Assembly (NCBI RefSeq): GCF_000224515.1
Contig: NZ_AGAF01000116.1
Location: forward strand, 1 to 48,707
Direction of reading: 5' to 3'
From: Desulfosporosinus sp. OT
Lineage (GTDB): Bacteria > Bacillota > Desulfitobacteriia > Desulfitobacteriales > Desulfitobacteriaceae
Length of the DNA: 48,707 nt
The position numbers and the translations under genes are program-made. Shown in pieces: positions 26,044-34,305 of this stretch (position 1 is the stretch's first letter; every line of letters starts with the position of its first letter). The notes below the pieces were generated by a model. It saw only the letters and a list, made by a program, of their open reading frames with translations. It had not been told where the DNA came from and did no database searches.

Positions 26044-27846
26044 ATGCCTTATCCGCTTGACCCGACAACTAGCCCAAAGTTTGCCCACGAGTTGGTTGTT
26101 CCACCAGTATTTGAGCCTTTAATAGTTAGGCATCCAGTCACAGGCAAGGTAATAAGCCACAATTATGAGGTAACAGTCAGTCAGTTTACCCAGCAAATTT
26201 TGCCGGCAGCCTTCCCTGAAACTACTGTGTGGGGCTATGGCGGCAAAGTTAGGATTCCAGAAACCGGTGAGGTCATATCTGATTTCCGCTCCACACCCGG
26301 TGCTACCTTCGAAGCTAAGCGAAAAATTCCGATTAATGTGCAGTGGATAAACAACCTAATCGAACCCCAGCCTTTGGCAGTCGATCCTACTATTCACTGG
26401 GCTGACCCCAATTATATGGACATGCCAATGCCACCCTTTCCGCCATTCCCACCGGGATTCCCTTTAGCCCAAAGCCCGGTGCCAATTGTTACACATCTCC
26501 ATGGCGGCGAGACCGAATCGGATTCGGACGGTCACCCCGACGCTTGGTTTACAGCTGGAGAAGCCATCACTGGTCCAGCTTTTCAAAAATCCCGCCTTCA
26601 CTACGTAAATGAACAGGAACCGACTACCTTATGGTACCATGACCATGCCCTGGGCATAACTCGCCTGAATGTCCTAATGGGGTTAGCTGGTTTCTATCTA
26701 TTACGCGATCCTCATAACCACCTAGATAAACAACATTCCGTACTGCCCCATGGAAAATATGAGATTCCTCTAGCTATTCAAGATCGCTCTTTCCTTGACG
26801 ATGGTTCCTTTGCCTTTCCCGACACTGGTGTCAATCCAGACATCCACCCGTACTGGATGCCAGAATTTTTCGGGGATACTATTATGGTCAATGGCAAAGT
26901 GTGGCCCAATTTAAATGTTGAACCGAGACAGTACCGTTTTCGGGTTTTAAACGGCTCCAACGCCCGTTTTTATAACCTAATGTTCTCTAACTTGATGCCT
27001 TTTATTCAAATTGGCACTGATGGGGGCTACCTACCCAAACCTGTTCAACTCATCTCCTTGCTCCTGGCACCTGGCGAACGTGCTGATATCTTAGTTGATT
27101 TTTCCCAGTTATCCCCTGGCACTCAATTAATCTTGACTAATGATGCCAATGCCCCGTTCCCCAGTGGGGATCCGCCCGATCCTCTGACGACGTTCCAAAT
27201 TATGCAGTTTACAGTGCTCAACAAACCTCAAATTATACCGCCTCCCTTGCCTAAGATCTTAAACATCCTAGAACCGTTAATTCCGAACAGCCGAAAAAAA
27301 ACTTTGACTCTCTTTGAAGTTGAGGGGCCCAACGGGCCTTTGGAAGTACTATTGGATGGTCAACATTGGAGTGCCCCCATTTCCGAACTGCCTTTGGTCG
27401 GCGCGACGGAGGATTGGCAGATTGTCAACCTGACGATGGATGCCCACCCTATTCACCTTCACTTAGTTCAGTTCCGTCTAGTTAGTCGACAAGATTTTCT
27501 GGTAACCAAGTATACCGATGATTGGTTAGCCTTAAACGGTCAGCCTCCGCTTGATCATCCTACGAAGGTATTACCAGTGAAAGACTATCTGCTCGATGGT
27601 CCAATTAATCCACCCGCTCATGAAGATGGTTGGAAAGACACGATCCAAGCCTATCCCGGGCAAGTAACCACGATCAGGGTGCGTTTTGCACCTCAAAATG
27701 CTACATTCTCTGTCCCAGGCATCAATCTTTATCCGTTTAATCCAGCCAAAGGTCCAGGGTATGTGTGGCACTGTCATATTCTTGACCATGAAGACAACGA
27801 AATGATGCGCCCCTACAAAGTACGGAACCCCTTTGAGATTTGCTAA
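26044..27846 (+). CDS. CotA/bilirubin-oxidase-like multicopper oxidase
   Basis: 600 aa. It oxidises phenols, bilirubin or metal ions with four coppers. Copper motifs are present in order: THLHGGE near 160, WYHDHALG near 197, AHPIHLHLVQF near 473, and WHCHILDHEDNEMM near 575, which supplies the type 1 Cys and the trinuclear His-Cys-His. There is no signal peptide, as in spore-coat CotA, although CotA is shorter (513 aa). The PMPPFPPFPPGFP stretch near 128 is a proline-rich loop. A spore-coat location is likely, as no export signal is visible; Mn or Cu oxidation is an alternative role. GAGAGGGGAACTCAT precedes the ATG. Confidence 0.93.
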   Translation: MPYPLDPTTSPKFAHELVVPPVFEPLIVRHPVTGKVISHNYEVTVSQFTQQILPAAFPETTVWGYGGKVRIPETGEVISDFRSTPGATFEAKRKIPINVQWINNLIEPQPLAVDPTIHWADPNYMDMPMPPFPPFPPGFPLAQSPVPIVTHLHGGETESDSDGHPDAWFTAGEAITGPAFQKSRLHYVNEQEPTTLWYHDHALGITRLNVLMGLAGFYLLRDPHNHLDKQHSVLPHGKYEIPLAIQDRSFLDDGSFAFPDTGVNPDIHPYWMPEFFGDTIMVNGKVWPNLNVEPRQYRFRVLNGSNARFYNLMFSNLMPFIQIGTDGGYLPKPVQLISLLLAPGERADILVDFSQLSPGTQLILTNDANAPFPSGDPPDPLTTFQIMQFTVLNKPQIIPPPLPKILNILEPLIPNSRKKTLTLFEVEGPNGPLEVLLDGQHWSAPISELPLVGATEDWQIVNLTMDAHPIHLHLVQFRLVSRQDFLVTKYTDDWLALNGQPPLDHPTKVLPVKDYLLDGPINPPAHEDGWKDTIQAYPGQVTTIRVRFAPQNATFSVPGINLYPFNPAKGPGYVWHCHILDHEDNEMMRPYKVRNPFEIC

Positions 27847-27892
27847 CTTATTTGATAACTTATTTGGTCTCTTCTGAGAAATGTCTCGATAA

Positions 27893-27930
27893 AGAAAGAC
27901 CTCCCGAGCGTTTGCCCGAGAGATCTTTCT
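27893..27930 (+). terminator. Terminator after the multicopper oxidase
   Basis: An 11 bp stem with one mismatch (27893-27903 with 27920-27930). The plus strand continues into TATGGG, so the T run is short. It lies between convergent genes and may serve both. Confidence 0.6.
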
Positions 27931-27955
27931 TATGGGATAAGTTCTCTTTTTTGAA

Positions 27956-29344
27956 TTATCCACACACCTTCTGCAACTCTTTTAGCTTTTCTACCAGTTG
28001 CTCTGAAAGGACATGCATTTGTCTAAGATACTTCTGGGCCTCTTCTTTGCTCCCAGCGTTCATAGCTCTAACTGCATTCTCTGCAAGTACGTGGAAATCA
28101 ACATGAGTGCTATACATCTTCTGAAACTTGTTCCGACCTTTTAACTCCATTTCTAGATTTAACCATTTGCCAAGCTGACATGTATTGAAATCACCCGCAA
28201 CATGCGGATCTATTACATCATTATCTAAAAGCATCGAATCAATACGCCAAATCCATAGTTGATGATCCGTAATGGCCAGATTTATAAGCTCCACGGACGT
28301 TAGATTAACTTTAAAGCGCGCAGTATCTTTGCGCATCCCTTCAACAAGAATCCCTATTTCTCTTAGTTTTCTTGCTGACTCAATTGAGTTTTCTACTGTT
28401 TTAGCATAGGTATCTGAGACATTGTCAATAGTTGCAGCAATTTCCTCAAACGTTGCGGATTGTTCCTGTGTCATAGGGGCAATGTTATCTACCTGTTGTT
28501 CTGTCCTCTCAATACTTGTGATTAATTTGTCAAGTGATTCCTCAATAATAGAAGCTTTCGACGCCGCCCCATCTGTAGAACTACTTAGATTTTCTATATG
28601 AGATGTTGTTATTAAGGTTTGCTCTGTTAAATTTGAAACCTTTCCAGCGATATCTTGCACAGATAATTGGGTTTACTCTGCAAGTTTACGTACTTCCTGA
28701 GCAACAACTGCAAACCCTCGACCTGCCTCTCCTGCTCTCGCAGCCGCGATAGCTGCATTGAGCGCAAGGAGGTTTGTCTGATTTGCAATATGGCCTATAA
28801 TATCGGTAATTTGTCCGATCTGTAAGACGTATTCTTTCTGCTCAGCATTTTCACTGCGCAGTTTGTTGAAGCTAGTTTTAATCATATTAATCTGTTCAAG
28901 CAATTCTTTAACATTAGCAACGCTAGCATGTGAGCTGCGTTTTGCCTCCAGAGCAGCATCTGCAATTTCAGCTGTCGTAGAAATAGCCACACTTTCTACG
29001 GATTGGGCTGTATTACATACTGCACTTGTAATTTGTTTAATCTGCTCAACCTGCTCAGTAAGGCCTTCGTTCTGCACACGGATAACTTTAAGCTCCTCAT
29101 ATGTAGCTGAAACGACTTGAGTAAGTCTTTGTGTTGTGCTTTTAAATGCTGACTCGTAGTTATTTATAAGATAGTTTATTTTTTGCAATAGTTCCTGTCC
29201 TTGAGGTGATGTTCCTTGTTCTGAAGCACTGATCTGTTTGCTTAAATCACCAGTGCTAACTGCATCGAGTATAGCCATGATGGATGCTAATTCCAGCTCA
29301 CTGATCTGTGCGGATTTAATGGTTTCTTTTCTTTTGTTAAACAT
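27956..29344 (-). pseudogene. Cytoplasmic chemoreceptor with CZB zinc-binding domain, interrupted by an ochre codon
   Basis: A 462-codon methyl-accepting chemotaxis protein in one frame, broken by TAA at 28670-28672. The first half (223 aa) ends in the signalling tip ([28 protein letters not shown]). The frame resumes TQLSVQDIAGK, so CAA to TAA explains the break. There is no membrane segment. The C-terminal 115 residues form a CZB domain, with DHQLWIWRID, CQLGKWL and HVDFHVLAENA supplying the His-Cys-His-His zinc ligands. CZB receptors sense zinc or hypochlorous acid. Both halves remain open, so the mutation is recent or an error. A GTG could restart the second half. A Fur-type palindrome lies upstream. 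Confidence 0.88.
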
Positions 29345-29502
29345 TTATCTCAACCTTTCTATGCTTAAAAGATGATCTGTTTAACTTTAAGGGCCCTAAC
29401 TATAAAACTATAACCCCAGCTCATTATGGAAAAACTCTCACCTTGCCTGTGTAATACTTTAGATTATTGTTTTAATCCACCTTAATCTAGAATAAAGATA
29501 TC

Positions 29503-29527
29503 GATATTGATAATGATTATCAATATC
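29503..29527. promoter_or_regulatory. Fur-box-like palindrome upstream of the chemoreceptor
   Basis: A perfect 12-1-12 inverted repeat. Its core, TGATAATGATTATCA (29508-29522), is a perfect 7-1-7 Fur box. It lies 159 bp upstream of the chemoreceptor start. Fur represses under iron-replete conditions. No other gene start is close enough to be a better target. Confidence 0.78.
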
Positions 29528-29626
29528 TTTTGAAGAATTATACATATTCCCCTTAAAAGTGTCAACCTAAATTATTGACACCCTCCCCACTCTCTGCTTC
29601 GATTTCATAAGAATACTTGAAAATAA

Positions 29627-29659
29627 TATAATCTCGACCAAATTTTGGCCGAGATTATA
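29627..29659 (-). terminator. Terminator of the lysE-araC operon
   Basis: A 13 bp stem with one mismatch, centred on AAAATTTT. The minus strand continues TTATTTTC. It lies 50 bp after the araC stop. Confidence 0.75.
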
Positions 29660-29708
29660 CGATGTTTGATCTTAATATCCCATAACATTTCAATGATCCT
29701 TTTCCGTT

Positions 29709-30488
29709 TTACATTTTTACATATTGTAAATATTCATACGCGGTAGTGCCATAAATTCCTTTGAAATGTCTGTTTAAATGAGCCAAGTCAAAAAAACCAC
29801 AGTCTGATACTACAGTGTAGATATCTTCACTTGCTTCAATGAGCTGCTTGGCACACTCCACCTTGCAGTTCAAGAAATATTGATAAGGTGAAATTCCAGC
29901 ATATGCTTTAAATAAGCGGATGAACCGATATTTCGATATCTGAAGTTCACGACAGATATCATCCAGCTTTAACACAGTTCCTAGATTATAGCGGATCATT
30001 TCTACAGACTTTTGCATAAGAGCATCCTGTTTGAGACTAGCCGTCTGTATATGTGATGTGGTAACGTCGGTAATAAGTTTTAAGAGCAGTTCACTGCCTA
30101 ATGCTTCGTCTCTGTCGTTTAAAATGCAATGAGCCAAATTCAAAATAGACAGCGCAAGCTTGTCATTATAAACAATGGGCGCTGAAAAACAAAGTATCTC
30201 CTTGTTGCCTGATATCTCTGAAAGCAGTTCTGTTGGAATATAGAGCATCACATAATCAATGCCGTCTTTATCGGCCGCACTACCATCATGAGCCTGTTCC
30301 GGGTTAAAGAGCATTACACCGTTTCGATGTGACGAACATAACTGTCCATCTAAGTGATACTGCTGTATGCCGCGCAGTGTCACACCCAGGGCATATTCTT
30401 CATGAGAATGGCGCTTGTATACAAATTCAGTCATACTTGCAGACAGAACGGTTATACCTGCTGATTTCTTATATAAGAATTTCTCCAT
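29709..30488 (-). CDS. AraC-family transcriptional regulator
   Basis: 259 aa. The N-terminal cupin-like ligand domain (residues 1-150; RHSHEEYALGVTLRGIQQY) is followed by two helix-turn-helix motifs (KLDDICRELQISKYRFIRLF; YTVVSDCGFFDLAHLNRHFK). It is 4 bp downstream of the LysE exporter gene in the same direction, so it probably regulates that exporter in response to its substrate. Confidence 0.92.
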   Translation of the reverse strand: MEKFLYKKSAGITVLSASMTEFVYKRHSHEEYALGVTLRGIQQYHLDGQLCSSHRNGVMLFNPEQAHDGSAADKDGIDYVMLYIPTELLSEISGNKEILCFSAPIVYNDKLALSILNLAHCILNDRDEALGSELLLKLITDVTTSHIQTASLKQDALMQKSVEMIRYNLGTVLKLDDICRELQISKYRFIRLFKAYAGISPYQYFLNCKVECAKQLIEASEDIYTVVSDCGFFDLAHLNRHFKGIYGTTAYEYLQYVKM

Positions 30489-30492
30489 ATAA

Positions 30493-31089
30493 TCACCTCA
30501 TAAACAGCTCTCGCCAACCAGATACCATTAATGCACAATATATTAGAGATAAGGCCATCACAGTGTTAACGAAACTCTGGTATTCGCTCAGAAACCGCTT
30601 TAAGACTGTACCCAAAATGACCCACGTCATAAAAGCCGCCATTCCTATAGCTGTAATGATGGCAACGTATAAAGCCAGATAGGTGAACGATGAATAATTG
30701 GGAATCACAAAATTAGATATGACCGTTAATACAAACAAAACGACCTTCGGATTGACAAATTGCATGAGAAATCCTGTTATAAAAGTTCCGCTTTGCTCCG
30801 CTACATCTGCCGATGCATCCATTTTATATAGTTTCTGGGCCAAGTAAAGCATGTAAAGAGCGCCAACTATTCCCATGACTCTTTTTATATCCGGCATTAG
30901 GTTAAACAAGACGCTGTTGAATGTCGCCGAAAGCGCTAGTAATATCCCAAAGGCAAGTGTCGCACCGGCTGTAAATTCGAGGGCTTTTTTCATTCCATAG
31001 TTATGTACCGTCGACAGAATAACAATATTGGTTGGGCCTGGTGTGAAGGTTACAATAATGCAATAGGCAAAAAACGCTGTAAAGTTCAT
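30493..31089 (-). CDS. LysE/RhtB-family amino-acid exporter
   Basis: 198 aa, about six membrane segments. The family signature TFTPGPTNIVILSTVHNYG is at residues 15-33. QFVNPKVVLFVLTVI near 108 is also typical. It exports amino acids or related amines from the cell. It is the first gene of a two-gene operon with araC. Confidence 0.92.
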   Translation of the reverse strand: MNFTAFFAYCIIVTFTPGPTNIVILSTVHNYGMKKALEFTAGATLAFGILLALSATFNSVLFNLMPDIKRVMGIVGALYMLYLAQKLYKMDASADVAEQSGTFITGFLMQFVNPKVVLFVLTVISNFVIPNYSSFTYLALYVAIITAIGMAAFMTWVILGTVLKRFLSEYQSFVNTVMALSLIYCALMVSGWRELFMR

Positions 31090-31164
31090 AAAGCTTACTC
31101 CTTAACGGTACTTTAGAGCATTATAGCGTTTCTACTCACTCTTCGTATAGGACATTATTGCAGG

Positions 31165-31806
31165 TCACATCGACGCTGGTAGAGGTGAAGACAAACTTGC
31201 TTGCTTCTTTAATTTGCTCGCCAGATACATTCCGAGACCGATTACGCTCTCCATGTGCAACAGATGTTCAACGGACGGCTCGAAGAGAATAGTGGCATTG
31301 GCTCGAACATCTTCGTCACCTTCCCATATAATCACACACAGCGGAATTTCGGGAAAGGCCCGAAAAATTGCAGATGCACTGCCAAAGGATGCGGGTTTTC
31401 CACCCATGGTTGCGGCACACTCCAATAATTGATGGGACTGATGTCCAAATGCCTTGATCAAACCAAGGATCGAGTTTTTATGAAACGCGGGATAAAACAA
31501 CATCCCACCGTTCGGTATTTCTTTGAGACTAACCCATTTTTTAGGAGTTTCTTGAGGTGATCGCGCATAAGCCAGGTAATTCAGCATGATTATTGAAGCC
31601 ATTATTTCCGGGACCTGTCCATCTGTTTTTCTGTAGACTGTTTGGTCATTCCAGTCCAAAATATACTCTGAGTCAAAAAACGTCACGACGAATTGACGAG
31701 TTTCACTACTGTAGGTCACATTAAGCTGGGTGGCAATTTTTTCCGGCACCTTTCTCTTTAAATCCCTCCAGTATTTGTCATAAGCAATTCGGTAATTAGT
31801 TTCCAT
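31165..31806 (-). CDS. DUF3786 domain protein
   Basis: 213 aa from the ATG at 31806, which follows GTGGAGGTATCTGAG; an ATG at 31827 overlaps the site. The sequence (NYRIAYDKYWRDLKRK, then ASIIMLNYLAYARSP and LFYPAFHKNSILGLI) matches DUF3786, found mainly in anaerobes, often near corrinoid or metal genes. Its function is not known. Of note are LCVIIWEGDEDVRANATILF and the closing HLLHMESVIGLGMYLASK. It is 85 bp downstream of a QueG-like Fe-S protein gene, so the two may share a transcript. Confidence 0.82.
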   Translation of the reverse strand: METNYRIAYDKYWRDLKRKVPEKIATQLNVTYSSETRQFVVTFFDSEYILDWNDQTVYRKTDGQVPEIMASIIMLNYLAYARSPQETPKKWVSLKEIPNGGMLFYPAFHKNSILGLIKAFGHQSHQLLECAATMGGKPASFGSASAIFRAFPEIPLCVIIWEGDEDVRANATILFEPSVEHLLHMESVIGLGMYLASKLKKQASLSSPLPASM

Positions 31807-31891
31807 CTCAGATACCTCCACTTTCATTAAGTAAGTGTTCGCAAATACCTCCGAGAGAATCCTGTCTGTACCAGTCTGGACTTAATTCTGC

Positions 31892-33010
31892 TTACAATAA
31901 TGCTTCTCTAATTTCTTGCTTGACAGATTCAGATGTTTCCCTGCTGAGATTTTCCTCCAAAATTTGTTTAGCTGATCTGCCACCTATTTTTCCTAGAGCC
32001 CATGCGGCGTATCCACGTACTAACTCTTCAGGATCATTCATGGCAACTGCCAAATCAGGCACAAATGCAGGGTCGCCAAGATTGCCAAGAGCAATGGCCG
32101 CATTTCGCTGAAAGTATTTCCTCTCTTTTATATAGTTGTACATCAAAGGTTGTATCCTTGTCGAGTAAAACTCATCCGTCATGTTGAGCATTTGCGAAAG
32201 ACTGAAATCTCGGGCTACTTTCACTAAAAACTCATCGTCTGGCAGCTTTGCTTGTAACTTCATCTGATTGCGAGGACACACCTCTTGACAAATGTCGCAT
32301 CCATGAACTTTGGTCCCCATTTTTTCACGGATTTTAGGTTCAATATGACTGCCGGCTATTCGCTCTTGCGTCATAAATGTATTGAATGCTATGCAACGGC
32401 GTGGATCTAATTTTAAGGGTTCGTAAATGGCTTGCGTCGGACATGCTTTCATACAAGCGGAACATCCTTCTGGACAACCAACCTCCACAGTAGGACTATC
32501 ATAATCAAGCTCTTGATCGACAACAAACGACGTAAGGTAGATGAAGGAACCAATACCTTCGGCATAAGCGAAATTATTTCTGCCGTAATTCACTATGCCT
32601 GCTTTGGCCGCGACCAATCGTTCAGGCAAACTGATCTTGTCGCCTACTTCACAGCCGAGTTTGCGCAGAAATCCCCTCATTAATTCTGGTCTGGCACCAT
32701 TGATCCGTTCAGGCGGTGCATTATAACACCTGGCTTGATAAACTCGACCAATTTTATCTGTTAATTCCTCAGGAAAGCTTTTTTGGGAATAGTCATAAAC
32801 TGTTGTAATGATCGACTTTGCCGTAGGCATCAACGACCGAGGTTCTGCGGCAACCAACGGACGAGATGGTCCCTTGAGATAAAAAGAATACATTTCATGT
32901 CTATTGGTTAAATCGGTGATGTATTCAGGAAAGCCATTAGCAGGTATAATGCCGACCTTGCTATACCCAATGTCTAAGGCAAATTCTTTGATTTGGGTTG
33001 TAAGTGACAT
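31892..33010 (-). CDS. queG: Epoxyqueuosine reductase (QueG)-like iron-sulfur protein with HEAT repeats
   Basis: 372 aa. QueG reduces epoxyqueuosine in tRNA using cobalamin and two [4Fe-4S] clusters. Ferredoxin motifs are CSACMKACPTQAI near residue 185 and CDICQEVCPRN near 240. The last 80 residues have HEAT-like repeats (AIALGNLGDPAFVPDLAVAM; VRGYAAWALGKIGG), as in QueG. The N-terminal region with ARCYNAPPERINGARPEL is less typical, so it could be another member of the reductase family with a different substrate. The ATG at 33010 is better placed than 33016 behind GGGGGGAATGAGC. Confidence 0.82.
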   Translation of the reverse strand: MSLTTQIKEFALDIGYSKVGIIPANGFPEYITDLTNRHEMYSFYLKGPSRPLVAAEPRSLMPTAKSIITTVYDYSQKSFPEELTDKIGRVYQARCYNAPPERINGARPELMRGFLRKLGCEVGDKISLPERLVAAKAGIVNYGRNNFAYAEGIGSFIYLTSFVVDQELDYDSPTVEVGCPEGCSACMKACPTQAIYEPLKLDPRRCIAFNTFMTQERIAGSHIEPKIREKMGTKVHGCDICQEVCPRNQMKLQAKLPDDEFLVKVARDFSLSQMLNMTDEFYSTRIQPLMYNYIKERKYFQRNAAIALGNLGDPAFVPDLAVAMNDPEELVRGYAAWALGKIGGRSAKQILEENLSRETSESVKQEIREALL

Positions 33011-33227
33011 GCTCATTCCCCCCTAGTTAATTTAATCTGATGTTTTAACTATGTTTACCGCACCATGCAATTTCAGCTAAGCTTCAGATGCAATGCAAAA
33101 CTTATATAAAACGTGTTCTGTTGTTCGAGTCAGTAATCATTTGATGACTCACAGTCACATATTAAAATTAATCTTAATCTTGCTCTCTCCTTTCTTTTCA
33201 ATGATGTTTCAGTAAATGAAGTCATTA

Positions 33228-33239
33228 GTGCATATACAC
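33228..33239. promoter_or_regulatory. Palindrome-like GTGCATATACAC downstream of the MarR gene
   Basis: It differs by one base from the perfect palindrome at 33789-33800. One copy lies on each side of the MarR gene, which suggests a shared binding protein. It lies 218 bp upstream of queG on the minus strand. Confidence 0.45.
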
Positions 33240-33288
33240 GTAATTAGTCGAACTACTTCTCTAAAAGTATTTCTACCAAAGGAATTTA

Positions 33289-33726
33289 TCAAATTAGCGC
33301 TTCCAGTTTGGAAAGCGATTTCTCAAGACTCTCCAACTCTTCTACCCCTAAATATTCCTCCAATGATGCTTGGGCTTCACTCCATAGCTCCAAAGCATTG
33401 AATAACACAGTTTTACCAACCTCTGTAAGCATCACCTGCTTGGAACGTGAATCTTCTCCGGGATTAACCGCTATTAGACCGGCATTGATCAGTGGTTTCA
33501 TATTTCTGTTCAAAGTAGTTCGGTCAATGCGCATTGTTTTGGCCAGCACACTCATATTAACTGACTCCAACCACTCGAGATTCCGCAATAACGAATACTG
33601 CGTAACTTTAAGTCCACTTGGTTCCAAAACTTTTTCATAAAATTGAGTTACCGCCCGAGAAGCCCGTCTTATATTCAAACAGTGACATGGACTAGAAGAT
33701 TTTGGTTTGGATTTGATACGTTTCAT
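33289..33726 (-). CDS. MarR-family transcriptional regulator with N-terminal CXC
   Basis: 145 aa. The winged helix has NMSVLAKTMRIDRTTLNRNM and the wing PGEDSRSKQVMLTEVGK. A Lys/Ser-rich leader contains CHC at residues 15-17 (SPCHCLNIRRASRAV), which could allow thiol- or metal-based sensing. AAAGG lies 11 bases before the ATG. The leader has a heptamer repeat and flanking palindromes, listed separately. No obvious operon partner exists; QueG lies downstream after about 280 bp. Confidence 0.9.
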   Translation of the reverse strand: MKRIKSKPKSSSPCHCLNIRRASRAVTQFYEKVLEPSGLKVTQYSLLRNLEWLESVNMSVLAKTMRIDRTTLNRNMKPLINAGLIAVNPGEDSRSKQVMLTEVGKTVLFNALELWSEAQASLEEYLGVEELESLEKSLSKLEALI

Positions 33727-33743
33727 CGACTTAACGCCTTTCT

Positions 33744-33778
33744 CTATGATCTATGATCTATGATCTATGATCTATGCT
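33744..33778. repeat. Heptamer tandem repeat (CTATGAT, about five copies) in the marR leader
   Basis: Four exact copies and one variant copy (CTATGCT). It lies 18-52 bp upstream of the MarR start codon. Such short repeats change copy number by slippage, which could alter promoter or leader spacing. Confidence 0.9.
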
Positions 33779-33788
33779 AAATTTTAGC

Positions 33789-33800
33789 GTGTATATACAC
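33789..33800. promoter_or_regulatory. Perfect palindrome GTGTATATACAC upstream of marR
   Basis: A 12 bp perfect palindrome about 63 bp upstream of the MarR start, in the expected promoter region. It is a candidate MarR dimer operator. Confidence 0.55.
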
Positions 33801-34004
33801 TTATTAGTTTTAATATATAACCTATTACTTGTTCTGTCAATATTTCCAGTCCATTGAACGTATCACAATACTGTGCTCCGGCAATTTATAGAAGGGATTC
33901 CTAGGCCTGTTTATTGGAGGAGATACAGCAAGGAATTATTGTTAAATGTTACCAATCGATTCTTTGTTGCATATACTACATTAAATATAGGAGGTGGTTT
34001 TCTG

Positions 34005-34250
34005 ATGTATGGTTGTGTAAAACCGATTTGTTGTCCGCCACAATATTGCGTGCGAGACTATTACACTCAACGAGTTGTTCCTGTAATTCATCCTATAGTG
34101 ACTATTAACCGCCAGAATATTGTTGATGTTCCCCAGCATTATTATCAACCGACGACGAGAAACGTTGTTGTTGACCAAGGTTTCCAAGGTTATCAAGCTA
34201 ACCAAGGTAATTTAGGTTATAGAGGCTTCTCTAACCGCTTATTCTTTTAA
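34005..34250 (+). CDS. CotD-like spore coat protein
   Basis: 81 aa from the ATG at 34005, behind ATAGGAGGTGGTTTTCTG; the longer frame from 33873 has no site. It is rich in Cys, Tyr and Gln. The N-terminus MYGCVKPICCPPQYC is followed by VVPVIHPIVTINRQNIVDVP, the CotD-family pattern of IVPxIHP and aromatic stretches. The C-terminus is Gln/Gly-rich. CotD is an inner-coat protein of endospores. A sporulation promoter would lie upstream, but I could not place it. Confidence 0.78.
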   Translation: MYGCVKPICCPPQYCVRDYYTQRVVPVIHPIVTINRQNIVDVPQHYYQPTTRNVVVDQGFQGYQANQGNLGYRGFSNRLFF

Positions 34251-34269
34251 AAGATTTAAACTATAAATT

Positions 34270-34302
34270 AAAATGCCACGCTTGAGATAAGCGTGGCATT
34301 TT
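34270..34302. terminator. Bidirectional terminator between cotD and the sensor kinase
   Basis: A 14 bp perfect stem (34270-34283 with 34289-34302). T-rich ends on both strands suit the convergent genes. Confidence 0.9.
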
Positions 34303-34305
34303 GAT

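Larger units (their letters stand above)
29345..29708. other. Intergenic region between the chemoreceptor and araC
   Basis: 364 bp, AT-rich, without a gene. It holds the Fur-box palindrome at 29503-29527 and the terminator hairpin at 29627-29659, both listed separately. Nothing else stands out. Confidence 0.6.

Noticed and set aside
28661-28690. The chemoreceptor stop as a recoded codon
   Set aside because: The codon is TAA, not TGA or TAG, and no redox residue is expected there, so a nonsense mutation or read error is simpler.
33873-34004. N-terminal extension of the CotD-like protein
   Set aside because: No ribosome site at 33873 and the translation has no coat-protein character; ATG 34005 has ATAGGAGGTGG.
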